Origin: JBFLVU01 sp037444825
Lineage (GTDB): Bacteria; Acidobacteriota; UBA4820; DSQY01
Assembly: GCA_037444825.1 (NCBI GenBank)
Contig: JBBILR010000005.1
Span: forward strand, 1 to 64,000
Length of the DNA stretch: 64,000 nucleotides
Direction of reading: 5' to 3'
Position 1 is the first letter of the stretch. Each line of letters begins with the position of its first letter. The notes beneath the pieces were generated by a model. That model saw only the letters and a list, made by a program, of their open reading frames with translations. It was not told the origin of the DNA and did no database searches. Positions 8,024-15,874 of this stretch are shown piece by piece. The position numbers and the translations under genes are program-made.

Positions 8024-8323
8024 ATGCGGACGGTGACGGTCACCACGGGGGAACCGCCCCTCACCTTCGAAGAAGCCCATTCGCTGGCTCGGGCCCTGGC
8101 GGAATCCCTCCTGGGGGAATGCACCTGCCTCTCCTGGTCCGACCGGAAAGCCGGCCGCGAGTCGCCGGCCAACGCCTCCGACTGCCACGGCTCCTGCGAG
8201 GTGCCGGGGTACGTGGAGTACGCCTTGAACCGGGGCGCCACCCTCCGGGTGGTGGTGGACGGGGGGGCCTACGACTTTCTCTTCCGCGATCTCGGGGAGT
8301 TCGCCTCGCCGGAGGCCCCCTGA
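8024..8323 (+). CDS. small Cys-rich conserved protein of the cytochrome locus (intact copy)
   Basis: 99 residues with no signal peptide. Four Cys lie in two clusters, CTC near 33-35 and CHGSC near 54-58. The C-terminal half (YALNRGATLRVVV, YDFLFRD) looks like alternating strands. From memory the layout resembles small AF1514-like (DUF5619) proteins, but I could not test this. ATG 8024 is fixed by the duplicate at 5475, where upstream DNA and start are conserved. It lies after the second terminator, so it may be separately transcribed or read through. The Cys clusters could bind metal. Function unknown. Confidence 0.65.
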   Translation: MRTVTVTTGEPPLTFEEAHSLARALAESLLGECTCLSWSDRKAGRESPANASDCHGSCEVPGYVEYALNRGATLRVVVDGGAYDFLFRDLGEFASPEAP

Positions 8324-8498
8324 GCGGGGGCCGGGCCAGGGGGGTGGCGCCGCGGAAGCCGGAATCTCCCCGCGGCGCGCCAAAGGCCCTTGAGGCGCCG
8401 TATCCAGCGGGCGCCCGAAGGCGAACGAAATCGGAACCCGGAACGGCTCACCGGTGCCGGGCATTTCCCCCACTTCCCCCCGGCGACCCCCCCTTCCC

Positions 8499-8527
8499 TT
8501 GACCGCAAGGACCCGCCGGACGACCAT
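8499..8527 (+). promoter_or_regulatory. weak promoter candidate upstream of 8560 gene
   Basis: TTGACC, 17 bases, GACCAT. Good -35, poor -10, correctly placed about 30 bases before the start. Confidence 0.3.
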
Positions 8528-8559
8528 GGGACCGGCGAAGCCACAAGGAGGAGGGACCC

Positions 8560-9456
8560 ATGGGCCTCGGAGGGAAATGGGGAGTTTGGGCGGTCCTGGC
8601 GTTGGCGGCTCTGGCGCCGGGGGTGCGGGGGCAGGAGGCGCCGCCTCCCCCGGGGGGAGGGGCCCGGGAGATCGTGCTCCACCGGCCCTTTGCCCGAGGG
8701 GAGACCTACGACCTGGTCTTCGACCTTCAGGGTTCGGGGCGCGGTTCGCTCGGCATCGGCGAGTCCACTTCGGGGTCCAGCCACCGAGTGGCCTTCCGTC
8801 TGGAGGGAAAGGCCCGGGTCCTCTCGGTGAGCGAGCGGGGCGAGCCCACGCTCCTGTTCTTCCAGGTGGCCACCGCCCGCCTTCGTCAGGACGACAAGGA
8901 AGCGGCCCTCGACCTCGACGGCGCCGAGCTCGGCGTTTCGTACCCCGGCGGCAAGCCCCGTTTCGTCCGGCGGGACGGCAAGGAGCTTCCCAAGGAGGTC
9001 CTGGGACTTCTCCCGCAGGCCTTTCCCGCCCCCGACGAACGGGACGAGGACGCCCTCCTGGGTCCCGGCCGGCCGGTGGCCCCCGGCGAGAGCTGGAACC
9101 TCTCCCCCGAGGCCCTGACCCGAATGCTCTTTCCCCAGGAACAGGAGGAGATGGCCAGGTCCGCCCGTCTGGAGGGAACGGCCACCTTCGTCGGCGAAGA
9201 GGTCCGGGACGGCCTTCCGGGGCTCGTCCTCCGCACCCATGTGAAGGCCGGCGACCTTCGGATCCCCAAGTTCGTGGGAACCTTCTCCGCGGAGGTTTCC
9301 GACGAACTGTGGATCGCCGCCGACCGCGCCTCCCACCGCTCCCGGCGGACGACCACGACGGTGACGGACCTGTGGGGCAAGATCCTTTCCGGGGACGGCA
9401 AGTCCTTGGACGTGAAGAGCAAGGACACCCTCACCGTCCAGGTGGAGGTCCGGTAG
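8560..9456 (+). CDS. secreted protein of unknown function
   Basis: 298 residues beginning with a signal peptide (hydrophobic 8-23, Ala-Pro-Gly-Val-Arg-Gly then Gln-Glu). The start has an excellent AAGGAGGAGG site. The mature part is mainly beta-type sequence rich in charged and Val/Leu/Phe alternation, with no Cys and no motif I recognise. It may be a lipid-binding or envelope beta-sandwich protein, but this is only an impression. It stands alone and converges with the AMMECR1 gene. Confidence 0.75.
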   Translation: MGLGGKWGVWAVLALAALAPGVRGQEAPPPPGGGAREIVLHRPFARGETYDLVFDLQGSGRGSLGIGESTSGSSHRVAFRLEGKARVLSVSERGEPTLLFFQVATARLRQDDKEAALDLDGAELGVSYPGGKPRFVRRDGKELPKEVLGLLPQAFPAPDERDEDALLGPGRPVAPGESWNLSPEALTRMLFPQEQEEMARSARLEGTATFVGEEVRDGLPGLVLRTHVKAGDLRIPKFVGTFSAEVSDELWIAADRASHRSRRTTTTVTDLWGKILSGDGKSLDVKSKDTLTVQVEVR

Positions 9457-9536
9457 CGGCCCGGCGCGCCCCGGACCCTCGCAGCCCCTCTCCCCGAAAA
9501 GCGGGGCGAGCCGGCAGGACCTGTGCGGCGCGCCCC

Positions 9537-10118
9537 TTACGGCTCCTCCCCCCACACCTCCGCCTCGAACCACTCCACCAGGGTCTGGGGGTCCCGCCAG
9601 GCTTCCTCGGAAAGCCCGGCCTTGAGGCAGGTGTGGCGGAGGAACTCCTCCCGGTCCCACCCCCACTCCGGGGCCACCTGGGGGAGGAGGAGGCCCTTGC
9701 GGCTCCCCCGGGTCACGATGAGGCCGTGGCGCCCCACTTCGATCCGGCCCAGATCGGGAACCGGCTCGGGGACGGTGAGGGAGGAGATTTCGAAGCGGAG
9801 GCGGGGAAGCTCCGGAAGGCGCACCGCGGGGAAGCGGGGGTCCTCCACCGCCGCCGCCACGGCCATGCGCGCCACCGTCTCGTCCAGGGGGCCCGCGGGC
9901 AGGATCGTCCCGATGCAGCCGCGCAGGTCCCCCTCCGCCGTCTTGATGGTGACGAAGGCCCCCCGCGGCTGGGGGGCCAGCGGGGGGTAGTCCTTGCCCT
10001 TGCGGAGGCGTCGCCCCTCGCCGAGGAAGGTCTCCACCGACCGGCGGGCCAAGACCAGGAGCTCCCGACGGATCTCCGGCGGGAGGGGCCCGGGGCCCTC
10101 AGACGGCAATGAGCTCAC
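9537..10118 (-). CDS. AMMECR1-domain protein
   Basis: 193-residue AMMECR1 family protein (AmmeMemoRadiSam system protein A type). It shows the family signature LRGCIGT near 66-72 and a following conserved block (PRFPAV, EISSLT). The biochemical role of the family is not established, though a link to radical-SAM and Memo proteins is known. Those partners are not in this window. GTG start at 10118 overlaps the end of the NifU-like gene by 20 bases, so the two are probably co-transcribed. Confidence 0.88.
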   Translation of the reverse strand: MSSLPSEGPGPLPPEIRRELLVLARRSVETFLGEGRRLRKGKDYPPLAPQPRGAFVTIKTAEGDLRGCIGTILPAGPLDETVARMAVAAAVEDPRFPAVRLPELPRLRFEISSLTVPEPVPDLGRIEVGRHGLIVTRGSRKGLLLPQVAPEWGWDREEFLRHTCLKAGLSEEAWRDPQTLVEWFEAEVWGEEP

Positions 10119-10329
10119 CGAACTCGGGGATGGTCCGCTTCAGTTCGCCGTAGACCCCCTGGTAGAGCGTGTACACGGCGCTGGGGCATCCGTGGCAGGC
10201 CCCCACCAGGCGGACCTTCAGGTTGGGCTCGGCGATCTCCACGATCTCGATGTCCCCTCCGTCCATCTGCAGGGCGGGACGAATGCGTGCGATGACTTCC
10301 CGGACGCGGGTCTCGAAACTCTCGGCCAT
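10099..10329 (-). CDS. NifU C-terminal-domain iron-sulfur scaffold protein
   Basis: 76 residues, almost the entire NifU C-terminal (NfuA-type) domain: Val-Arg-Glu at the start, MDGGDIE near 22-28, and the cluster-binding GACHGCPS near 43-50 with CXXC. Expected to carry an Fe-S cluster and deliver it to apoproteins, a natural need in a cytochrome-rich cell. GAGGAGG precedes ATG 10329. It overlaps the downstream AMMECR1 gene. Confidence 0.92.
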   Translation of the reverse strand: MAESFETRVREVIARIRPALQMDGGDIEIVEIAEPNLKVRLVGACHGCPSAVYTLYQGVYGELKRTIPEFGELIAV

Positions 10330-10406
10330 GACGGCTCCTCCTCGAGGGGGAAGCATACCGCCGAAAAGGCGGCGGGAGCGAGCCCCCCCGGCTTTCGGGC
10401 GCGGTT

Positions 10407-11048
10407 TCAGCGGCTTTTCAACCAGCGGTCGTAACGGGCCTGGGTCTCCCGGATCCCCCGGCGGTAGGTCTTTCGCCGGAGGCCTTGCCCCTCTTCCAAC
10501 GACCGGAGGGCCTGAGGGCCGGCATTGTACACCACCAGGGCCCGCTCCAGCCCCCCGTAACGCCGTTCCAGGTCCGCCAGGTAGGCGAAGCCCAGCCGGA
10601 TGTTGATCTCCGGGTCGAAGAGGCTGGCCCCCTGGAGGGAGAGCCCCTCTTGGGCCGCCACCTGGCGCGCGGTGGCCGGGAGGATCTGCATGAGCCCCAC
10701 CGCCCCCTGGCGGGAGACGGCGCCCACCTCGAAGGTGCTCTCGCGCTCGATGAGGCTCACGACGAAGGCGGGGTCGTAGCCGTGCCGGGCCCGCACCTCC
10801 TCGATGGCCGACACCGTCCGGTCGAAGAGGGGGCGGGGCCACCGCTGGCGGCAGTGGGCCAGGGCCTTCGTCAGGAGGATCTCCGCGGGAAAGAGGTTCC
10901 CCCGGCAAAGGTAGGCCTTGGGAGCCGGCTGGGCCGAGGCGGAGGAGCACTCGGCGGGCTTGCTCCAGACGTTCACGAGGAAGAGGCCCGCGGCGGCCGC
11001 CGCCAGGGCGGCAACGTGTTCCAAACAGCCTTTCCTCCGTCTCTTCAT
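10407..11048 (-). CDS. soluble lytic murein transglycosylase (SLT domain)
   Basis: 213 residues. An N-terminal basic-hydrophobic segment (about 8-27) acts as signal or anchor. An SLT-type lysozyme fold follows: catalytic Glu in LIERESTFEVGAVS near 98-111, GLMQILPATA near 117-126, the RLGFAYL block and AYNAG-like VVYNAGP near 170. It would cleave peptidoglycan glycan strands with anhydro-ring formation. The second SLT protein of the window is at 16958. Confidence 0.88.
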   Translation of the reverse strand: MKRRRKGCLEHVAALAAAAAGLFLVNVWSKPAECSSASAQPAPKAYLCRGNLFPAEILLTKALAHCRQRWPRPLFDRTVSAIEEVRARHGYDPAFVVSLIERESTFEVGAVSRQGAVGLMQILPATARQVAAQEGLSLQGASLFDPEINIRLGFAYLADLERRYGGLERALVVYNAGPQALRSLEEGQGLRRKTYRRGIRETQARYDRWLKSR

Positions 11049-11177
11049 GGGGTTAGCTTACCACAGCCCCGGGGGCCGGTCAAGGCAGAGGCACCCTCGC
11101 CCCCTTCTCCACCTCTTCGAGGGAAGGACAAAGGATTTCCCCGGAACCCTATGCCGGACGGCGGGGAAGCCGGGCCT

Positions 11178-12995
11178 TCAGGGCCCGGCGGAGAATCGGG
11201 CCGCGCCTCCCGGAAGGACCTCGGGGGCCACCAGGACGAAGGGTTCGGAGGCCAGGGGCCTCAAGAACTCGTACTCCGCGTAGAGCCTCGCCAGTTCCGG
11301 CGGGAGGGCCGCCGTCTGGCGGAGCCGGGCCACGCTGTCGGCGTCGCTCTGCAGGAAGGCCTCCAGGAAGTTCTTGGGCCTCGGGAACACCCGGACCTTC
11401 ACCGGCTGGTCCTTGGGGATCCCGGCCTTCTCCTTGGCCAGATCCAGGGCCTCGGGGAGACCGCCCAGCCGGTCCACCAGCCCGTGCTGCAGGGCGTCCT
11501 CGCCCGTCCAGATGCGCCCCTGCGCCACCCGGTCCACCTGTTCGAAGGAGAGGCGCCGCCCCTGGGCGGCTTTGGTGACGAAGTCGCGGTAGAAGGCCCC
11601 CATGTGCTCCATCAGCAGCGCCTCCTGTTCGGGGGAGAAGCGGACCGAAGCGCTGAGCATGTCGGCGTTGGCCCCCCGCTTCATCACCTCCTCCCGGTAG
11701 TCGATCCAGTCGTAGAGGCCCTTGAGGACGAACTTGCCGGTGACGACGCCGATGGAGCCGGTGATGGTGCCCGGCTGGGCCACGATGCCGTCGGCCCCCA
11801 TGGAGATGTAGTACCCGCCGGAGGCCGCCACGTCCGACATGGAGACCACCACCGGCTTGGTCTTGCGGAGCACCTGGACCTGACGCCAGATGACGTCGGA
11901 AGCGAGCCCCGATCCGCCGGGGCTGTCCACCCGGAGGACCACCGCCTGGATCTCCCGGTCCTCCCCCGCCTTCCGGAGCCACTTCACCACCGTGTCGGAG
12001 CCGATGTTGCCCCCCGAGGCCGCCTGGGTGCCGTCCCCCTCCCCGGAGACGATGCCCCCGCTGGCCAGAACCAGGGCGACGGTCTTCCGGGCCCCCCGGG
12101 AGGGGTCCACCCGGCGGTCCTTGAGGTAGGCGTCCAGGGAGACATGGTTCCACTTCTCGCCGTTGCCGTTCACCTTCCGGAGCTCCGCCTCCACCTGGTC
12201 CCGGTACAGGAGGTCGTCCACCAGCCCCTTCGACTTGAGCTCGGGCCCCCAGAAGAAGCCCCGGTCCACCAGGGCCCGCACCGCCTCGGGGGAGAGGTTC
12301 CGCCCGCGGGCCACGGCCTCCACCATCTGGCCGTAGAGGCTGTCCAGGACGGCGTCCATGGCCTCCCGGTGGGCCTCGGACATGTCCTTGCGCATGAAGG
12401 TGTCGGAGTAAGACTTGTAGGCCCCGATGTGGTAGAGCTGGGGCTCCACCTTCAGCTTGTCCAGCACCCCCCGGTAGAAGGGCACCTCCGCCAGCAGGCC
12501 GGTGAGCATCAGGCTGCCCGACGGGGGGGCCAGAACCCGGTCCGCCGAGACGGCCAGGACGTAGCCCCCGTTCCCCGCGCTCTCGAAGTACGCCCAGACG
12601 GGCTTTCCGCTTTTCCGGAAGCGGCGGAGGGCCTCGGCCATCTCCTGGATCTTGCCGAAGCCCGCCGGCACCGACCCCACCTCCACCAGAACGGACTTGA
12701 TCCGCTCGTCTTGGGCCGCCCGGTCCAGAGCCTCCTCCACTTCGAAGACCGAGTAGACCTTCACGTGGAAGAGCTGGGTCAGGAGGGGGTCGGGGGCCGG
12801 CTCCTGGAGGGGGCGGTCGAAGCTCACCACCAACGTGCTGTCGGGCTTGACGGTGACGGCGGGGCCCTTCATCAGCGACGAGAGGCCCGCGGCCACCAGA
12901 AGGACGCCGAGGACCAGGGCCGCCAGAATCACGAGGAGGGCGATGAGCCCCCACCGGACGCGGCGGGCGGGCGGGACGTTCTGGGGTTCGTTCAT
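11178..12995 (-). CDS. sppA: signal peptide peptidase SppA, long (two-domain) type
   Basis: 605-residue membrane-anchored serine protease that degrades cleaved signal peptides. One TM segment at about 15-40. The N-terminal half carries the predicted catalytic Lys in GAYKSYSD (near 190); the C-terminal half has the predicted nucleophile Ser in AASGGYY (near 390) followed by GTITGSIGV. The two-domain length matches the E. coli type. ATG 12995 is preferred over an in-frame TTG at 13013 because TAGGAG sits at ideal spacing. The gene lies 43 bases after the NtrC-type regulator. Confidence 0.93.
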   Translation of the reverse strand: MNEPQNVPPARRVRWGLIALLVILAALVLGVLLVAAGLSSLMKGPAVTVKPDSTLVVSFDRPLQEPAPDPLLTQLFHVKVYSVFEVEEALDRAAQDERIKSVLVEVGSVPAGFGKIQEMAEALRRFRKSGKPVWAYFESAGNGGYVLAVSADRVLAPPSGSLMLTGLLAEVPFYRGVLDKLKVEPQLYHIGAYKSYSDTFMRKDMSEAHREAMDAVLDSLYGQMVEAVARGRNLSPEAVRALVDRGFFWGPELKSKGLVDDLLYRDQVEAELRKVNGNGEKWNHVSLDAYLKDRRVDPSRGARKTVALVLASGGIVSGEGDGTQAASGGNIGSDTVVKWLRKAGEDREIQAVVLRVDSPGGSGLASDVIWRQVQVLRKTKPVVVSMSDVAASGGYYISMGADGIVAQPGTITGSIGVVTGKFVLKGLYDWIDYREEVMKRGANADMLSASVRFSPEQEALLMEHMGAFYRDFVTKAAQGRRLSFEQVDRVAQGRIWTGEDALQHGLVDRLGGLPEALDLAKEKAGIPKDQPVKVRVFPRPKNFLEAFLQSDADSVARLRQTAALPPELARLYAEYEFLRPLASEPFVLVAPEVLPGGAARFSAGP

Positions 12996-13038
12996 GGACG
13001 GGCTCCTATCCAACCAACGTTGAACGAATGCGGAACCG

Positions 13039-14403
13039 CTAAAGTTTCGGGCTTCCCCCCTTGAGGACGGCCTCCAAGCGGGCCGGCGTCCAGTCCAAGA
13101 GACGGGCGGCCCGCCGCCGGTCTCCCCCGCAGAGGCGCAGGAGTTCCCGGGCGCGCCACCGCTCCTCCTCCTCCAACCACCGCTCGGGGTCGGCGGAGGC
13201 GTCGGGCGGGGGCGGGGGGTTCGCGGAAATCGGCGCCGCCTCCAGGGCCAACAGGGCCGGGCCCACCACCCCGTCCGGGGGGGCCAGGATGGCGGCCCGC
13301 TCCAGGCGGTTCATGAGTTCGCGCACGTTCCCCGGCCAGCGGTACCGCTGGAGGGCCTGGACCGCCTCCTCCGAGAGGGCGAGTTCCGGCCTCCCGGTCT
13401 CCTTCCGGAAGAGCCGGAGGAAGTGCTCCGCCAGGAGGGGGATGTCCTCGGGGCGCTCCCTCAGCGGGGGGATCCGGATGGGGAAGGCGCCGAGCCGGAA
13501 GTAGAGATCCTCCCGGAAGGTTCCTTCCCGGACCATGGCGGGAAGGTCCCGGTGGGTGGCGCAGATGACCCGCACGTCCACCCGAAGGGGCCGGGCGGAG
13601 CCCACGCGGGTGAAGGTCTTTTCCTCGATGACCCTGAGGAGCTTGGCCTGGAGGGCGGGGCCCATCTCGCCGATCTCGTCCAGGAAGAGGGTCCCCCCAT
13701 GGGCGTACTCCACCTTCCCCACGGCGGCGGCGTGGGCGCCGGTGAAGGCGCCCTTTTCGTGTCCGAAGAGTTCGTTTTCCAGAAGGCCCTCGGGGATGGC
13801 GGCGCAGTTCACGGCCACGAAGGGGTGGTCCCGCCGGGGGCCGGCCAGGTGGATGGCCCGGGCGAAGAGCTCCTTGCCCACCCCCGTCTCGCCCAGGAGG
13901 AGGCAGGTGGCGGAGGTGCAGGCCACCCGGGCGGCCTGCTCCTGGGCGGCCCGGAGGGCGGCGCTCCGTCCAAGGATGGGGCGGAAGGCGGAGAGGCGCT
14001 CCTCGTCCAGCGCCCGGGCCTCCTCCTGGCGGTCGCGCCGGGAGGACCGCAGGGTCCTCTCCACCACCAGCAGGAGGTGGCCGGGGTCCACCGGCTTTTG
14101 GAGGAAATCGGCGGCGCCCTCTTTCATGGCGGCCACCGCCGACTCCACCGAGCCGTAGGCGGTGAGCAGGACCACCGGCACCAGCGGCCACCGCGCGCGG
14201 CTGGCCCGGAGCAGCTGGAGGCCGTCGTGGACGGGGAGCTTGAGGTCGAAGAGCGCCAGGTCGTACCCCCCCGCCTCCACCCGTTCGAGCCCGGTTCGGC
14301 CCTCCGGCGCCTCCAGGACCTCGTAGCCCTCCCGGGCCAGGATCTCCGAGAGGGCCCGGCGGAGGCTGGCCCGGTCCTCGACGAGAAGGATTCGGCCGCT
14401 CAC
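13039..14403 (-). CDS. NtrC-family sigma-54-dependent response regulator
   Basis: 454 residues in three parts. The receiver (about 4-115) has the acidic pair in LVED, phospho-acceptor Asp in LALFDLKLP and Lys in LQKPVD. The AAA+ domain (about 140-370) has GETGVGKE, GAFTGA for sigma-54 contact and GGTLFLDEIGEM. A C-terminal Fis-like helix-turn-helix ends in ARLLDWTPARLEAVLKG. GTG start overlaps the stop of the upstream coiled-coil gene by four bases (GTGA), which fixes it. No histidine kinase is nearby, so it is an orphan regulator here. Its targets are unknown, and I saw no clear sigma-54 promoter in the window. Confidence 0.93.
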   Translation of the reverse strand: MSGRILLVEDRASLRRALSEILAREGYEVLEAPEGRTGLERVEAGGYDLALFDLKLPVHDGLQLLRASRARWPLVPVVLLTAYGSVESAVAAMKEGAADFLQKPVDPGHLLLVVERTLRSSRRDRQEEARALDEERLSAFRPILGRSAALRAAQEQAARVACTSATCLLLGETGVGKELFARAIHLAGPRRDHPFVAVNCAAIPEGLLENELFGHEKGAFTGAHAAAVGKVEYAHGGTLFLDEIGEMGPALQAKLLRVIEEKTFTRVGSARPLRVDVRVICATHRDLPAMVREGTFREDLYFRLGAFPIRIPPLRERPEDIPLLAEHFLRLFRKETGRPELALSEEAVQALQRYRWPGNVRELMNRLERAAILAPPDGVVGPALLALEAAPISANPPPPPDASADPERWLEEEERWRARELLRLCGGDRRRAARLLDWTPARLEAVLKGGSPKL

Positions 14404-14843
14404 GGTCTTCCCCCGGGGAGCCTGCGAAGGGCCTCCTCCACCTCCTTCCGGCGCCCCTCGGCGGCGGCCAGCTCCCGGCGGAGGACCGCCTGAACCTCCT
14501 GGAGGGTCCCCACGTCCAGCGCCAGCATCTCCCGCAGGAGGACCTCGGTGCTGTAGCTGCCCTCCAAGGTTCCCAGACGCCCCCGAAGCGCCGCGATCTG
14601 GGCCTCGAGCCCCTGGCGTTCCATCTCCAGGGCCTTTCGGCGGGTCTCCATCGCTTCCCGCGCCGGGTCCGCCCCCTCCAGGTCGTAGAGCAGGTCGAAG
14701 TCCTTTTCCCACTGGAGGGCCAGGCCGGAGGCGCTTTCCCCCTTGGGGGCCTCGGAAGGGGGAGGATCCTGACTCCGGAGAGCCGCCGGGTACGCCGCCG
14801 CCAGCAGGGAGGCCGACAAGAAAAGAGCGAAGGCGCTCCGCAT
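14400..14843 (-). CDS. exported coiled-coil protein of unknown function
   Basis: 147 residues: signal peptide (about 1-24, Ala-rich core), a low-complexity Pro/Ser stretch, then Glu/Arg/Leu-rich heptad-like helices from about 45 to the end. It is translationally coupled to the NtrC-type regulator (GTGA overlap), so it may sense or report envelope state. That is inference from context only. A TATACT box ends six bases before ATG, so the transcript may be leaderless. Confidence 0.7.
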   Translation of the reverse strand: MRSAFALFLSASLLAAAYPAALRSQDPPPSEAPKGESASGLALQWEKDFDLLYDLEGADPAREAMETRRKALEMERQGLEAQIAALRGRLGTLEGSYSTEVLLREMLALDVGTLQEVQAVLRRELAAAEGRRKEVEEALRRLPGGRP

Positions 14844-14849
14844 GGGAGC

Positions 14850-14879
14850 AGTATACCCACCCCTTCCCGGAGGGCGAAG
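14850..14879 (-). promoter_or_regulatory. promoter candidate, possibly giving a leaderless mRNA
   Basis: TATACT at 14855-14850 on the minus strand, with a weak -35 (TTCGCC/CTTCGC) about 17 bases upstream. The expected start site is at or within a base or two of ATG 14843. Confidence 0.45.
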
Positions 14880-14928
14880 CCCCTCCCCTTGGGGACCCTC
14901 CGGCCTTATCCTAGGGAGGGAGGGTCCG

Positions 14929-15258
14929 TTGGAGACGAGAATCGACGCCGGGGCGCGCCTGAAGGGAACCCTCGAGACTCGCGACGACCTCCTGCTGGAG
15001 GGGATCCTGGTGGGGGAGGTCCGCTCCTCCGCCCGGGTGGTCATCGCCAAGGGGGCGCGCCTGGAGGGCCCCCTGGCCGCCCAGGACGTGGAAGTGTGGG
15101 GAACCGCCGAAGGGCCCGTCACCGCCCCCGGAACGGTGGCCATCCGCTCCGGCGGCCGGGTGACGGGCGACATCCGAGCCGGCCATATCCTCGTGGAGGA
15201 CGGCGCGGTGGTCCAGGGAAGGGTGCTCACCGCCGGGTCCCCCGGCACGGGGCCGTGA
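14929..15258 (+). CDS. bactofilin (first copy)
   Basis: 109-residue bactofilin, a polymer-forming cytoskeletal beta-helix. It shows repeating short strands with Gly/Asp turns (GTLETRDDLLLEG, VRSSARVVIAKGARLEG, VTGDIRAGHILVEDGAVVQG). TTG 14929 is chosen because GGGAGGGAGG sits just upstream and the ATG at 14842 would overlap the divergent promoter. It is short for the family and lacks long tails. One base separates it from the HTH gene, so the two form an operon. Confidence 0.88.
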   Translation: METRIDAGARLKGTLETRDDLLLEGILVGEVRSSARVVIAKGARLEGPLAAQDVEVWGTAEGPVTAPGTVAIRSGGRVTGDIRAGHILVEDGAVVQGRVLTAGSPGTGP

Positions 15259-15259
15259 G

Positions 15260-15874
15260 ATGGCGGAGGGCCCGCACCTTCTCACCACCTGGCAGGCCGC
15301 CCGCTACTGCGGGGTGAGCCCCTACACCGTCCGGAACTGGGTGAACAGCGGGCGCCTAGCCGCCTTTCGGACCCCCGGGGGCCACCGCCGGATCCGCCGG
15401 CAGGACCTGGACGCCTTCCTGGAAACCCACGCCATGCCTCTTCCCGCCGAGTTCCGGGGGGGAGGGCGTCGCCTGCTCTTCCTGGTGGCGCCGGCCCAGC
15501 GGAACCTGGCGGAAGCGGCGGCCCGCTGGAGCCCCGACTTCGAGGTGGAGGTCCCCTCTTCGGCCTTCGAGGCGGGCTTCGCCTTCCTCGCCTTCAAGCC
15601 TCACTTCGTCCTGGTGGACCTGTCGGACAGCCGGTGGGACGGCCTGGAGGTCTGCCGCCGCCTCTACCGGTCGGCGGAGGCGGCCCACGTCCGCGTGGCC
15701 GTCCTCCTCCCCTCGGAGGACGCCGAAACGCTCGAAGCCTTGGAGGAGTCGGGGGTCCAGGGACACTTCACCCTTCCGGTGGAGCCCCTGCTCCTCCGCC
15801 GCCACCTGCGGAGGCTCTTCCCCCACTGCCGGTGGCGGCCCCTGCGCCGGAGGGCGGAAGCGCCGCGGCCGTGA
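15260..15874 (+). CDS. HTH (MerR/excisionase-type) protein with degenerate receiver-like domain
   Basis: 204 residues. Residues 7-56 form a MerR/excisionase-type DNA-binding domain (TTWQAARYCGVSPYTVRNWV, then FRTPGGHRRI). Residues about 70-190 look like a response-regulator fold with the central Asp (FVLVDLSDSRWDGLEVCRRL) but without the N-terminal acidic pair and without the conserved Lys (THR-LEU-PRO instead of x-Lys-Pro). It is probably not controlled by normal phosphorylation. Co-transcribed with a bactofilin. Its 3' end overlaps the convergent glycosyltransferase by 107 bases. Confidence 0.8.
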   Translation: MAEGPHLLTTWQAARYCGVSPYTVRNWVNSGRLAAFRTPGGHRRIRRQDLDAFLETHAMPLPAEFRGGGRRLLFLVAPAQRNLAEAAARWSPDFEVEVPSSAFEAGFAFLAFKPHFVLVDLSDSRWDGLEVCRRLYRSAEAAHVRVAVLLPSEDAETLEALEESGVQGHFTLPVEPLLLRRHLRRLFPHCRWRPLRRRAEAPRP

